DNA of 64,000 nt from Cymodocea nodosa (GCA_036874045.1 CM072347.1:2668501-2732500); one strand, 5' to 3'; counted from the stretch's first letter, positions 12,430 through 23,939 are shown. Notes: generated from the sequence alone by a model not told the origin. A program made the numbers and translations.

Positions 12430-12975
12430 CTTGATAAAAAACTAGACTCATTCAATTAATTTAACATACAGTTATGTATTTTACCTGATATCTGCCATTT
12501 TATCTCGCATATAGACAAATAACTATCCAAGTTTTTAGTATAGTTATGTTTTATTCTTCTACAAACTTGAATAGTTAGATTTCTCTCTGAGTTTCTATTT
12601 TACATTCTTATATTTTATCTTTTAAGAAACTTAAACAGTTATGCTTAAGTTTTTGACTTTTTAGCATATCTGTTCGAGAAACTAAAACAGTTAACATAGT
12701 ATTATTATATTTTTATGAAAAGCTTAAAAAATGATAATTACTATTCTAATTTTCGTATAATTATGTGTTTTACTGCTCATAAAACTCAAGTAGTTATCAT
12801 AGGTCTTTGAGTTTCTCATTTTACTTAGTCAATAGTCTTCTGCTTTAGTAAATTGTAAAATTCGTACAGTTATTGTAAGATTTCGAGTTATTTATGACAA
12901 ACAAATCTTATATTTATAATTTTCAATGATTTAATCCGTTTATCTATTTATAAACTCAAAGAGTTATAAATGTTT
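12430..12975 (+). repeat. Array of a degenerate 'aactcgaacagttat' motif
   Basis: Variants occur repeatedly on both strands, e.g. 'aacttgaatagttag', 'aacttaaacagttat', 'aactaaaacagttaa', 'aactcaagtagttat', 'attcgtacagttat' and 'aactcaaagagttat'. The spacing is irregular at roughly 40-70 bases. The array lies directly upstream of the second ORF and recurs inverted at 20195-20660. Similar motifs lie in both LTRs (about 8160-8460 and 16200-16460). Confidence 0.6.
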
Positions 12976-13072
12976 TGCTGACAACATTTTGTGTTTTTAC
13001 CTTCGTCAAACCCTAACTTTACAATCTTTATTTCCACTAAGTTCTACAGTGAACAAAGAAGATTAATCGACA

Positions 13073-15597
13073 ATGTTAAGACGTGGAAGACGACGTGGTA
13101 GAATGACAAAAGTGCATAAAAAGGAAAGAGAACTTCAGAAAATAAAAAGCGAGATCAAAGACATCTACTCTAGGTATATTTTTTTAAATGAAGTACTATA
13201 TAAAATTCGAAAAACTATTCAAATCGAAAAAAATTTATGTTGAAAATTTATTAAAAACTATATTAAAACACAGTTTAGACTAAAACAAACTGAACTTTCT
13301 ACCTTATAAATATAGAAAAGAACATTACAACCTAACTCTAAAGTTGTTACCAATTCTAGACAAATACCTGAAAAATCGGTACAGTCTATTACTTACTATG
13401 AAAAAAAATGGAGACCTATGATAGAAAATGTCAATAAGGAATTAAAAAATTTATATTCCTAACATTATTTTCTCTTAGCTATTTTAAATGATATACAGAA
13501 ATTTATTACTGAACAAAAAACTATCATTTGGAAAATAAGCCTTCGAAGTGAAGAACAAAGAGTTTATCAGCTGAAAATGGCTGAAATTGAAAGCTTAAAA
13601 CTTTATATTTCATTATTACGACCATCAAGACCATAGGTGTCTTTAACAAGAGATAAAGTAAACATTAGAATCTCCTGAACAACCTGAGACATAGCAGACA
13701 TATAGTCGAAAGAAAAAGACAATAGAATATTTTAGACTAACTGCAGGTGCACAAGGTATATTATAGCAAAGAGAATAATCTTTGAAAAATGAAAAACTAT
13801 GTTCCATTGCACAAGTTAGACAAAATTTTGTTTTAGGAATCTCAGCAAATGTGATAAATATCAGATTACAAGCATACACTTTAAAGTATTGTGTCGCATT
13901 AATTCATAATGTTTTAATATAATAGATAGTTTTTCACATCATACTGCAAACTAACATTCTTTTCCTACGGAAACAAAAAATGTAAGAAATTTTGATGATA
14001 TGTATACAGATGATATCAATTTTGATAACATTTTTGATGACATAGACACTAAGTCTATGAATTTTGAATATATTTCATCTAAAGAGGAATGTACAGATAT
14101 TCTTCCTCTTTCTATATCTTGAATTGAAAATTTTAATTTTTTGGTACAGTTACTTATATTACATTGTATATATCTGGTTATGTCTGTTAAAATACACAAT
14201 ATATTTATTGATAACTGCATATAATCAACAAAATACACAATTACAACTAGAATATGACATTACTGATATCTTACATATAAAAATTTCAGAATTACAAAAT
14301 GATTCTATTATACAAATAAATATAGAATATTCTTTCATACAGAGACAGCTGTTTAATCGACCACTTATAAAAATAAACGTTGCTCATAAAGAACATACTA
14401 AATCGACTGTTGATAATAATATATAAATCTCAATTGCTGATATGTTTGAAGAAGATCAAACAGAGAAAGCTCAACATATTATTGATACGACTATAACATT
14501 TTTACAAATTTTGATAGGTACTTCACCAGTTTTGAAAGATTTGAACATATAGATGCCGCTGACAATATTAAAACAAGTTCCAAGTCAGAAACTCATAACA
14601 AGAAAATACCTAATCCTGAATAGAATTTAGAAGAAAATACATTATTATGATTTAAAAATAGATCCTATTATGAAAAATTTCAAATATATAAAACTTTTAC
14701 AGTTTTATATTCAAGACTAGTTAAGTTTGAAAGAATGACAAACATAAGAGAAATGTTTAAATTTCAAGACTTATTGACTTTGCTTCTACAATAGCTAGAC
14801 CATCTTGTTATACCCAAAATTGTAAATTACTTTTATTCAAACTTAACAGTAGAAGATAGTATTCCTATTTCAAATATACAAGAATTTGATATATATTTAA
14901 TTCCATAACTACTTTATGAAGTACTTGAACTGAAAATTTGAGTTAAATTATTAGAAAGAAAATAGGTCGATGAGACATCAAAAGTTTAGTCAAAGATCCA
15001 ACTATCAACAATCAAATGAGGTTATTAAATGATTTAAATGACCAAACACGTTTTATTACAAAGATATTGCATGCTTAAATGTTTCAGAAGTTTGATCATC
15101 GAGTAGAAGTTGGCAGATGTTATCTTTATGCGACTTATACATTGATTAACCATATACAGGTGAACTAATATGATATTTTTGTTTATCATATTTTAAATTT
15201 ACAGAGTAAATTATTTTATGGTGATATACTTTTAAGAATTATGGCAAGTCAAACCTATATTACACCTTGACCACAAAAAAGATTAAAGTCACGATCTTTC
15301 TCTGCAAAAAAACTTCAAAAATACCAAGAAACAGATACATCTGTGATTTAATAGCAACAACAACAACAAGATCAGTAAAATCAACAAGAACAGCAACAAC
15401 AACAGTCAACACAGTACCACAGAACAACATCAACATACAGTATTTGAACAAACAGATATACATACAGATTTCTTACAGCAACCATCATAAATTTCACATT
15501 TAGATTTAGATCAAGCAATCATTGATCAAATAAATAGAGTAAGTACAGAAATTACACAGAAAATTTCAAATACTCTGCTAAATATTTTTTGAAGACA
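13073..15597 (+). pseudogene. Second ORF, PF20167-like 'plant transposon protein' (plus copy)
   Basis: Begins MLRRGRRRGRMTKVHKKERE, a basic start, then a Lys/Glu-rich coiled-coil-like part to about 13620 and an acidic part (about 13960-14090; Asp/Glu/Phe runs). The block at about 15000-15240 reads MRLLNDLNDQTRFI, then LYATYTLINHIQVN and LQSKLFYGDILLRI, resembling the domain seen in plant retroelement extra ORFs. A Gln-rich tail (about 15350-15420) and a short helical end (about 15510-15597) follow. Frameshifts and stops are frequent. The open frames at 15260-15503 are other-frame readings of the Gln-rich tract. The function of this family is not known; the family assignment is from pattern recall. 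Confidence 0.55.
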
Positions 15598-15902
15598 AAG
15601 ATACTTGTGAATATAAACAAATTATGTATTACATGATTTTCATTTATTGTAATTTGTTATCAAAAATTTATGTAAACTATTTACTAAATTTAATGTTATA
15701 TACTTGTTTTTGACAAATTTTTGTTTAAAATAGTTTTTATTTAAATAATTTATTATTATCCACGAATGAGTTATGCATGTTTATAAATTTCTTTTTTAAT
15801 AATATATACTTAACATATTTTTTCTTCCTTACATATTCTTTACTTTTTTATAATGCCAAAAAAGAGAAGAAAAAATATTATTTGACTTATTAGATTTCAA
15901 CA

Positions 15903-15921
15903 TCATAAAAAAATGAGAGAT
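15903..15921 (+). other. Polypurine tract before the inner LTR
   Basis: 'aaaaaaatgagagat' precedes TGTTAGG at 15922, the place where plus-strand DNA synthesis would be primed. The inverted copy keeps a better tract (AAAAAGGAGGAGA on the minus strand near 17205-17190). Confidence 0.6.
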
Positions 15922-17175
15922 TGTTAGGAATTTTGTTTTGATGATGAATACTTTATTAAAATTTATAAATAAGTCTAAATAATATTTTCTAAGTATAATA
16001 GTCACAATTAAATATTGACAAGTTATTGAAAAGTTTCATTTAAGATTTTCAGATAGTTAACTTTTGAATAGTTAAAGTTTTCATAGTTAAGCATTAGATA
16101 GTTAACTTTCGTATAGTTAGATTTTCGAATAATTAAAGTTTTTGGATAATTAACTTTTGGATAGTTAATGTTTCGATTTAATTGAGAAGTTATGTTAAAA
16201 AACTCGTATAGTTAAGTTATCAACATGTGTGTTTTTAATGTCTTAAGTTTTTACGTGTTTTCTATGTGCGTCTAGAAATGAAAAATCGAAGAGTTAGATA
16301 ACTGTTCAAGTTTTTACATGCATAGATGGATAACTGTTCGAGTTTTATAAAATGACTAATGAACGAATAAGTTTTCTTATATAGTCACGTGTTTCGTAAG
16401 TACAAGAACTTAAAGAGTTACAGATAAGTGTTCGAGTTTTTACAATACTTAAAAGATAAGTGTTCGATTAAAACGATAACTTAGAAGATATTCTACAAAT
16501 CTCCAAGACGATAAAGTTTTGATGGATCTACGACATGTGATCATGGAAATTCAAAATAGAGAGTGAACATAGTGGAAATTTAAAAAGACAATGGAACTCG
16601 TGGAAAAATTTGAATTCAAAATTAATGCGTGGATTATGGATTAAGTGAATGAACATGTTGAACGTAAAGTCATAGTTCGACTACTATAAATAAAGAGTAT
16701 AAGCTGCATTACAATTATCTTCAATCTTAATCTCAAATATCAAGTTTGCATATCTAATCCTAATTTCAAATTTAGAAAAATTCTCCAACATCAGAAGAAG
16801 TTCGAAATTCCAAGTAATTTCAGAAAGAGCTGCAAACGCAAGAAGTTCGAAAATTCGACAACTACAAAAGAAGAGATACAGAAGCTGAGCAAAAAGAAAG
16901 AAAATGAGCTGCATACATAAAGATTAAATTTTATAAAATTCAAAATTAACTTAGAATAAGGATTTCATTTTCTCTTTGAATTGTATATCGAATTTTACCA
17001 TATCAAAATCGATAGAAAAGGAATTAAGCTAAAAAGAAATTGTAAATTCTTTCTTTAAAATTTATAAAGATTAAAATTTTATTTACGAATGTTTTGTGCT
17101 CTGGTTTTATTTGTTGGTAATATTAATTACTAAAGATACAATTCATCCTTCCTCTTGTGATACAATGATCCTACA
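15922..17175 (+). repeat. Inner full-length LTR, shared by two inverted halves
   Basis: 1254 bp, TGTTAGG to CCTACA, colinear with the LTR at 7927-9156. It keeps the 'gatagttaa' array (about 16040-16170) and the TATA box at 16685-16692. The plus-strand internal region abuts its left end. The minus-strand internal region abuts its right end with a 22-base insert. The next five bases, atttg, do not match AAAAG. Confidence 0.85.
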
Positions 17176-17539
17176 ATTTGTTTATGACTTCTTGCATTTA
17201 TCTCCTCCTTTTTGATGATGTTAAAACCTAATAAGTCAAATAATTTTTCTTCTCACCCTTTTTGGCATTAAAAAAGTAAACAATATGTAAGGAAAAAAAA
17301 ATATGTTAAGTATATATCGTTTAAAAAGAAATTTGTAAACATGCATAACTCATTCGTGGATAATAATAAACTATTTAAATAAAAATTATTTTAAATAAAA
17401 ATTTGTAAAAAACAAGTATATAACATTAAATTTAGTAAACATTTTACATAAATTTTTAGTAACAAATTACAATAAATGAAAATCATGTAATACATAATTT
17501 GTTTATATTCACAAGCCTCTTTGTCTTTAAAAAAATATC

Positions 17540-20092
17540 TAGCAAAGTATCTGAAATTTTCTATATAATTTTTGTACTTACTCTATTTATTTGATCAATC
17601 ACTGTTTGATTTAAATCTAAATGTGAAGCTTGTAGTGATTGCTGTAAGAAATCTGTATGTATATCTGTTTGTTAAAATACTATATGTTACTGTTGTTCTG
17701 TGGTAAACTGTGTTGACTGTTGTTGATGTTCTTGTTGATTTTGTTGATCATGTTGTTATTGTTGCTATTGAATTACAGATATATCTATTTCCTAGTATTT
17801 TTGAAGTTCTTTTACAGAGAAATATCATGATTTTAATCTTTTTTATAGTCAATGTGTAATATCTATTTGACTTGTCACAATTCTTAAAAGTATATCACTA
17901 TAAAATAATTTACTCTACAAATTTAAAATATGATAAACAAAAATATCATACCAATTCACCTATACATGGTTAATCAATGCATAAATCGTATAAAGATAAC
18001 ATCTATCAACTTCTGCTCTATGACCAAACCTCTGAAACATTGAAGCATGCAATATCTTTGCAATAAAACGTGTTTGGTCATTTAAATCATTTAATAACCT
18101 CATTTGATTGTTGGCAGTTAGATCTTTGACTAAACTTTTGATGTCTCATCCCATTTGATAGACTTATTTTCTTTCTGATAATTTAACTCCTTCATTTTTC
18201 AATTCAAGTAATTTATAAAGTAATTCTGGAATTAAATATATATCTAATTCTTATATATTTGAAACATAAATACTATCTTCTATTATTAAGTTTGAATAAA
18301 AGCAACTTACAATTTCGAGTATAACAAGATGGTTTGGCTATTGTGAAAGCAAAGTCAACAAGCCTTAAAATTCAAACATTTCTCTTATGTTTGTCATCCC
18401 TTCAAGCTTAACTGGTCTTGAATATAAAACTGTAAAAGTTTTATACGTTTGAAATTTTTCATAACAAGATTTATTTCTGAATCATAATAATGTATTTTCT
18501 TCTAAATTCTATTCAAGATTAGGTATTTGTCTGTCATAAGTTTCTGACCTAAGACTTGTTTCAATATTATCAGCAACATCTATAGATTCAAATCTTTCAA
18601 AACTAGAGTGTCTATCAAAATTTGTAAAAATATCTAAAATATCTGTTATAGTCGTATCAATAATATGTCGAGCTTCCTCTATTTGACCTTCTTTAAACAT
18701 ATCAACAATTAGCATTTATATATCATTATCAATAGTCGATCTAGTATGCTCTTTTTCAGCAACATTTATTTTTATAAGTGATCGATTAAACAACTATCTT
18801 TGTATGAAAGAATATTTTATATTTGTTTGTATAATAGAATCATTTTGTAATTCTAAAATTTCTATATGTGAGATATCAGCCATGTCATATTCTAATTGTA
18901 ACTGTGTATTTTGTTGATTATATATAGTTATCAATAAATATACTGTATATTGTAACAGACATAACCAGATATATACAATGTAGTATAAGTAATTGTACCA
19001 AAAATTAAATTTCTCAATTCGAGATACAGTAAGAGGAAGAATATCTGTAAATTCCTCTTCAAATGAAATATCTTCAAAATTCATAGACTCAGTGTCTATG
19101 TCATCAAAAATATCATCAAAATTAATATCATCTATATATATATCATCAAAATTTCCTACATTTTCTGTTTCCATAGGAAAAGAATGTTGACTTACAGTAT
19201 GACGTGAAAAACTATCTATTGTATTGAAACAGTATGAACTAATGTAACACAATACCTTAAAGTATATGTTTGTAATCCGATATTTGTCACATCTACTAGG
19301 ATTCCTGAAACAAAATATTATCCAATTTGTGTAATGGAATATAATTTTTCATTTTTCAAAGATTATTCTCTTTGCTGTAATATACCTTGTGCACCTGCAG
19401 TTAGTCCAAAATATTCTATTGTTTTCTTCTTCCGACTATATATCTGTTGTGTCTTAGGTTGTTCAAGAGGTTCTAATGTTTACTTTATCTTTCTTGTTAA
19501 AGGCACCTGTAATCTTGATGGTCATTCGTCAGGTTGCCTAGATTGTAATAATAGAATATAGAATTTTAAACTTTCAATCTCAGCCATTTTCAACTGATAA
19601 ACTCTTTGTCCTTCACTTCGAATGCCTATTTTCTAAATGACAGTTTTTTGTTTAGTAATAAATTTCTATATATCATTTAAAATAAACGGAAAAAAATAAT
19701 GTTGGGAATATAAATTTTCTAATTCACTATTGACATTTTCTATCATGGGTCTCCATTTCTTTCCGTAGTAAGTAATAGATTGTACTGATTTTTCAAGTAT
19801 TTGTCTATAACTGGTAACAACCTCAAGATCAAGTTGTAATGTTCTTTTTTATATTTGTAAGGCGAAAAATTCGATTTGTTTTAGTCTAAACTGTGTTTCA
19901 ATATAATTTCTAATAAATTTCCAATAGAAATTTTTCTTATTTTAAACAATTTTTCGAATTTCATGTAGTACTTCATTTGAAAAAGTATACATTGAGTAGA
20001 TGTCTTTGATCTCGCTTTCTATTTTCTGAAGTTCTATCTCCCTTTTCTACACTTTTGTCATTTTACCACGTCTTTTTCCACATCCTGACATT
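17540..20092 (-). pseudogene. Second ORF, PF20167-like 'plant transposon protein' (minus copy)
   Basis: Starts at 20092 with MSGCGKRRGKMTKV. Longer frames survive here than in the plus copy: 19252-18794 (an acidic segment with repeated FDD/FED, then a hydrophobic stretch NYLYYIVYIWLCLLQYTVYL that could be a membrane segment) and 18715-18509 (MLIVDMFKEGQIEEARHII). Further on are LYKLLELKNEGVKL (about 18220-18175), NNQMRLLNDLNDQTRFIAKI (about 18115-18055), LYAIYALINHV and LQSKLFYSDILLRIV, then a Gln tract (about 17770-17690) and a terminal helix (about 17640-17540). Stops interrupt it. The open frames at 18993-19190 and 19334-19561 are antisense shadows. Confidence 0.55.
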
Positions 20093-20194
20093 ATCGATTA
20101 ATCTTCTTTATTCACTGTAGAACTTAGTGAAAGTAAAGATTGTAAAACTAGGAATTAACAAAGGTAGAAACATGAAAGTTTATCAATAAAACAT

Positions 20195-20660
20195 TTATAA
20201 CTTTTCGAGTTTATAAACGGATTCAATCATTGAAAATCATAAATATAAGATCTGTTTGTCATAAATAACTCGAAACCTTACAATAACTATCCGAGTTTTA
20301 CAACCTACCAAAGTAGAAGACTTAGCATAACTGTTCGTGTAAAGAAAATAACTACTACCTAAGTAAAATGAGAAACTTGAAGACTTATGATAACTATTTG
20401 AGTTTTATGAACAGTAAAGCACATAACTATACGAAAAACTAGAATAGTAATTGTTATATTTTAAGTCTTTCATAAAAATATAATAATACTATGTTAACTA
20501 TTCGAGTTTCTCGGACGAATATGTTAAAAAGTCAAAAACTTAAACATAACTGTTCAAGTTTCTTAAAAGGATAAAATATAAAAATGTAAAACAGAAACTC
20601 AGAAAGAAATCTAACTATTCGAATTTGTAGAAGAATAAAACATAGCTATACGAAAAACTC
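20195..20660 (-). repeat. Inverted copy of the 'aactcgaacagttat' motif array
   Basis: The same array as at 12430-12975 in reverse complement, e.g. 'ataactgttcaagttt', 'taactattcgagtttc', 'ataactatccgagtt' and 'ataactgttcgtgt'. It lies just upstream (on the minus strand) of the second-ORF copy starting at 20092. Confidence 0.6.
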
Positions 20661-20849
20661 GGATGGTTATTTATCTATATGCAAGATAAAATGACAGATA
20701 TCACGTAAAATGCATAACTATATGTTAAACTAACTAAATGAGTCTAGCTTTTTATCAAGATAAGTTCTAGAATATTTTCACCTGAATAGATGTACTATTA
20801 TTTTGTTTTGCTCCCTCTACATAAATGTAATAGTGATAAACCATGACGT

Positions 20850-21120
20850 ATTTAAAATTAGGTTACCAAACCCTAATAAATTTGTCATGAATTCCAAATA
20901 GCTAACTTAAATGGGTTGCTAAACCCCACTATATAAAAAAAATTTTGCATTTTTAAAGCATATGGCTTACTTAAACTGGGTTGTCAAGCCCTAATATAAA
21001 AAAAGTTTCATTTAAGTTCAAATGACTAACTTAAGTGAGTTGCCAAACCCTAATATAAAAAAATTTTCATTTAAATTCAAATGACTAACTTAAGTGGGTT
21101 GTCAAGTCCTAATAAATTTA
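20850..21120 (-). repeat. Tandem repeat, about 60-bp unit, 4-5 copies
   Basis: Units of the type 'aaatgactaacttaagtggg' plus 'ttgccaaaccctaatat' and an A/T run repeat four to five times with small changes. The left arm (12180-12350) has only two to three units, so the array expanded here or shrank there. Confidence 0.7.
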
Positions 21121-21124
21121 TCAT

Positions 21125-21786
21125 TAAGCAACACTAACATTCAAATATTTCAAACAGTAATCATTAAGATTTTTAAGTATTTTAAATAAATCAATTTCAA
21201 TAAATAATAAAACTATTTTTTATTTTCTGAATCAAACAAACATAAAACATTTACAATACTGACAATGATAACATTAATCACGATACAAAATAAACAACAT
21301 AATATTTTAATACTAAATGTAAACACAGATAATTAGTTATTTTTGGTATTTTTGTTTTAATATGTTCTTGAAGATGAGCAAAAAATGAAATATAAAAATC
21401 TCTATCGACAGTAAAAACTTCTGTCACTACATGTGACACGAATACACCACTGAAAACTTAATCACTTACAATCTTACATTTTCTCCTTATAAAATCGCGA
21501 ACCAAGACTTGTAAATTGATTTCATTTTCAGTACACTGATATCAACCCGAAACCAAAGCTAGAAGCTTTACGATCTCCTGAAATGAGTCGGTGCTTAATG
21601 AAAATGGTTTTCATTCCTACGACACGATCACTTCTCACAGTAGTTGTCAGTCATCATATTTGACTCGGAATCGACCTAATATTCGAAAAATATCCTCACA
21701 AACTTCCAATGGTTAGTGATTTTGGTGGTGTTGTGGAGCTTCAAGGAACTTCCAACACTTCCTGTAGTTAGCACGGTCTTCCACAC
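21125..21786 (+). repeat. Repeat X, copy 3, inside the composite
   Basis: A direct copy of 5965-6628, from 'ttaagcaacactaacattc' to the phrase near 'gttagcacggtcttccac'. It replaces the 5' two thirds of the composite's terminal LTR: at 21787 the sequence switches to LTR. Confidence 0.65.
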
Positions 21787-22226
21787 ACAAAAATATCAAG
21801 TCTACATATCCAATCTCAATTTCAAATCCAAAAAAATTCTCTAACATCAGAAGAAGTTCTGAATTCCAAACAATTTCAGAAAAAGAGCTACGAACGCAAG
21901 AAGTTTAGAAATTCGACAACTAGAGAAAAAGAAATACAGAAGTTAAGCAAAAATAAAGAAAATGAGCTACGTGCATAAAAATCAGGTTTTATACAATTCA
22001 AAATTAGCTTAGAATATTGATTTCATTTTCTCTTTGAATTGTATATCGAACTTTACTGTATCAAAATCAAGGGAATTGAGCTGAAAAAAAGTTGTAAATT
22101 CTTTCTTTAAAGTTTATAAAGATTAGAATTTTATTTACGAGTATTTTGTACTCTTGTTTTATCCACTAGTAATATTAATTACTAAAGACATAATTCACCT
22201 CCCCTCTTGTGATACAACGATCCTAC
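21787..22226 (+). repeat. Terminal LTR, 3' fragment
   Basis: 440 bp matching the last third of the LTR at 7927-9156 from about 8717 on, ending CCTACA at 22226 and followed by AAAAG. It is the original 3' end of the inserted unit, truncated at its 5' side by repeat X. Confidence 0.75.
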
Positions 22227-22231
22227 AAAAA
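22227..22231. repeat. Right 5-bp target site duplication AAAAG
   Basis: Matches 7922-7926 exactly and lies directly after the LTR end CA. Confidence 0.75.
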
Positions 22232-22985
22232 GTCTAAGTTCGCAATCCAGTAGGGAGAGAAGCGTTTGATAGTAAGTAATTAAGTTTTTAATGATGTAAT
22301 CATGTCACATGTAGTGACATAAGTTTTTCTTATTGTCGATAGAGAATTTTACCTTTCACCATTCGCTTATCTGAAGGAACAAAAACAAAACTCATTATTT
22401 GTGTTTTATGCTTATTAAATCTATGTTATATCATTTGTATTTGTATTGTAAATATTGTTGAATGTTTATGCTTATTTAATTTTAGTTATAGAAAATCATA
22501 TTTTAATACAAATCTTTAAAATCTTGAATTAAAAATCTACCATTTGGATTTATTGAATGCTAGAATTGATCAATAATGAATGTAATATGAATTAGCATTT
22601 AATAGCTTAATTAATGTTATTTGTAATATCTAAAATCGCCCAATGAATGATCATATTCTTCTGCAAACTACAATTTTAATTATTAGTTACTTGAGAATTC
22701 GTTAAGTTAAACATAACTCTACAATGTAAGTCCGTTGAGTTAGCCATAACTCCACGAACTAAGTTCGTTGAGTTAACTGTAAATCAATGGAGTGAACATA
22801 ATGTGAATGTACATTATATCTTGGCTATGAAAATTTATAGAGCAAAGTAATTTCAGTAGCTCCTTGTGAGATCGACTTGTATTTGCACACTTATACGATA
22901 AACATTGTGACTTGCAGTTAATTTAACGAATTGAATTTAATAGATTTTAGGATCTTGTTTGTGAAAATTATTTGTTTACTTAAAA
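22232..22985 (-). repeat. Right arm of inverted repeat X (copy 2), outer part
   Basis: The reverse complement aligns with 6345 back to about 5570, including 'gttaactcaacgaactta', the block around 'acaagtcgatctcacaagg' (left arm: 'acaattcgatttcacag'), and 'agtaaacaaa' near the outer edge. The arm stops at an (AT)n run at 22986-23006. It is interrupted only by the composite. Confidence 0.65.
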
Positions 22986-23409
22986 TATATATATATATAT
23001 ATATATTTAAGTTAACAAATATTAAGACAAGACTCCACATAAACAAGAGGTAAGCTATGAGTATAAAGGAGAGACAAAGTTGAAATGAAGTTGGAAGATT
23101 CCATATCACTTATGTTCCTTCTGAAATGAACACCCTAGACTATCTTTACCTTAGAACATTCAAACTCTCAACGCTCACTCATGTGGAAGATACTATAAGG
23201 AATAATATTAAGAACAACAATGGACAAGGAGTTATCACTAACACACACAAGCTCCCAAAACTTAACACCTATGTCATTCTTGACAACTTTAAACTGCTCC
23301 CACCACCTTCTCAAACTCCAAAGGACCAAAACACCACTCCAAATAACCTTTCAACACCCTTATACCACTTGTTCCTAATAATATCTACCTAAAGATACGG
23401 GGACTAGTG

Positions 23410-23600
23410 TCTACCACCTTGCAACTACCATAACCTTTTACCCAACAAAGTTAGACTCATCAAGCAAAACTTCTTAAGGCCTAGACGACCTTCCCATTTT
23501 GGGCAACAAGCTTTATTCCACATGACAAAAGCAACCCAACTGGATTTCCTTGATGATCAATTCCCATGTGATATCATGTTATCAATGAGATGATCAATTC
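23410..23600 (-). mobile_element. L1-type LINE fragment, end of the RT region
   Basis: The minus strand reads WVAFVMWNKACCPKWEGRLG, close to the conserved 'W..vC.PK.eGGLG' stretch after the reverse transcriptase core of plant L1 elements, followed by LCWVKGYG. In-frame stops are present. It sits directly downstream of the truncated phytochelatin synthase gene. The rest of 23007-23939 holds nothing else recognisable. Confidence 0.4.
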
Positions 23601-23939
23601 TTTTTCCTCTAATAGTGCAAAAACTATGGTAGATCAATACCTACAAAACAATCAAACTCCTTACTAAAGATTAACTACTACTAACCTTACCTCTACATGC
23701 AAGGAATTTGATTCAAAATTCAATCCCATGACTTCTAGCCAAATAAAGGGATGACTTGCCTTCTATTAACCTATATATGGTTCCCCCAAGGCAACCAAAT
23801 ACTACCTTATCATTGTACAAAGTTTCCTGCCACATCACAGAAAAAATGACTTATGAAAATCAATTACAACAATTTTAAGCTTATTATTGGACAAAAAACT
23901 AGCAATCAGGAGGGAAAAAGAATCACATCAAAAAAGAAC

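Larger units (their letters stand above)
17176..21120 (-). repeat. Inverted copy of the second-ORF half of the element
   Basis: Reverse complement of about 12180-15915, in order: polypurine tract (17190-17205), ORF end, Gln-rich tract, ORF body, motif array and tandem repeat. With its partner it forms a palindrome with arms of about 3.8 kb around the LTR at 15922-17175. Substitutions and indels separate the arms, so this is not a very recent or assembly-made duplicate. Confidence 0.75.
7927..22226 (+). mobile_element. Composite, rearranged LTR retrotransposon (non-autonomous, Copia-like)
   Basis: The 14.3-kb unit starts TGTTAG, ends CTACA and is flanked by AAAAG. In order it holds: a 5' LTR (7927-9156), PBS-like sites, a gag remnant (9307-11281), AT-rich spacer, tandem repeats and short-motif array (12180-12975), a second ORF (13073-15597), a polypurine tract, a full LTR (15922-17175), an inverted copy of the second-ORF half (17190-21120), a piece of repeat X (21125-21786) and the 3' 440 bp of an LTR (21787-22226). 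No protease, integrase or reverse transcriptase motifs were seen. The inner full LTR has no matching target duplication (atttg follows it), so the real right end is 22226. Either internal duplication and inversion followed insertion, or the unit inserted already rearranged. Confidence 0.7.

Noticed and set aside
15260..15503. Open frames on both strands with Thr- or Val-rich products
   Set aside because: They are other-frame readings of the CAA-rich (Gln) tract of the second ORF.
17176..17180. atttg as a target duplication for the inner LTR pair
   Set aside because: It does not match AAAAG at 7922-7926; the matching AAAAG is at 22227-22231.
5568..22985. CACTA or classic Mutator element spanning the inverted arms
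   Set aside because: No CACTA-type termini, no 3-bp or 9-bp duplications at the arm ends and no matching transposase were found.
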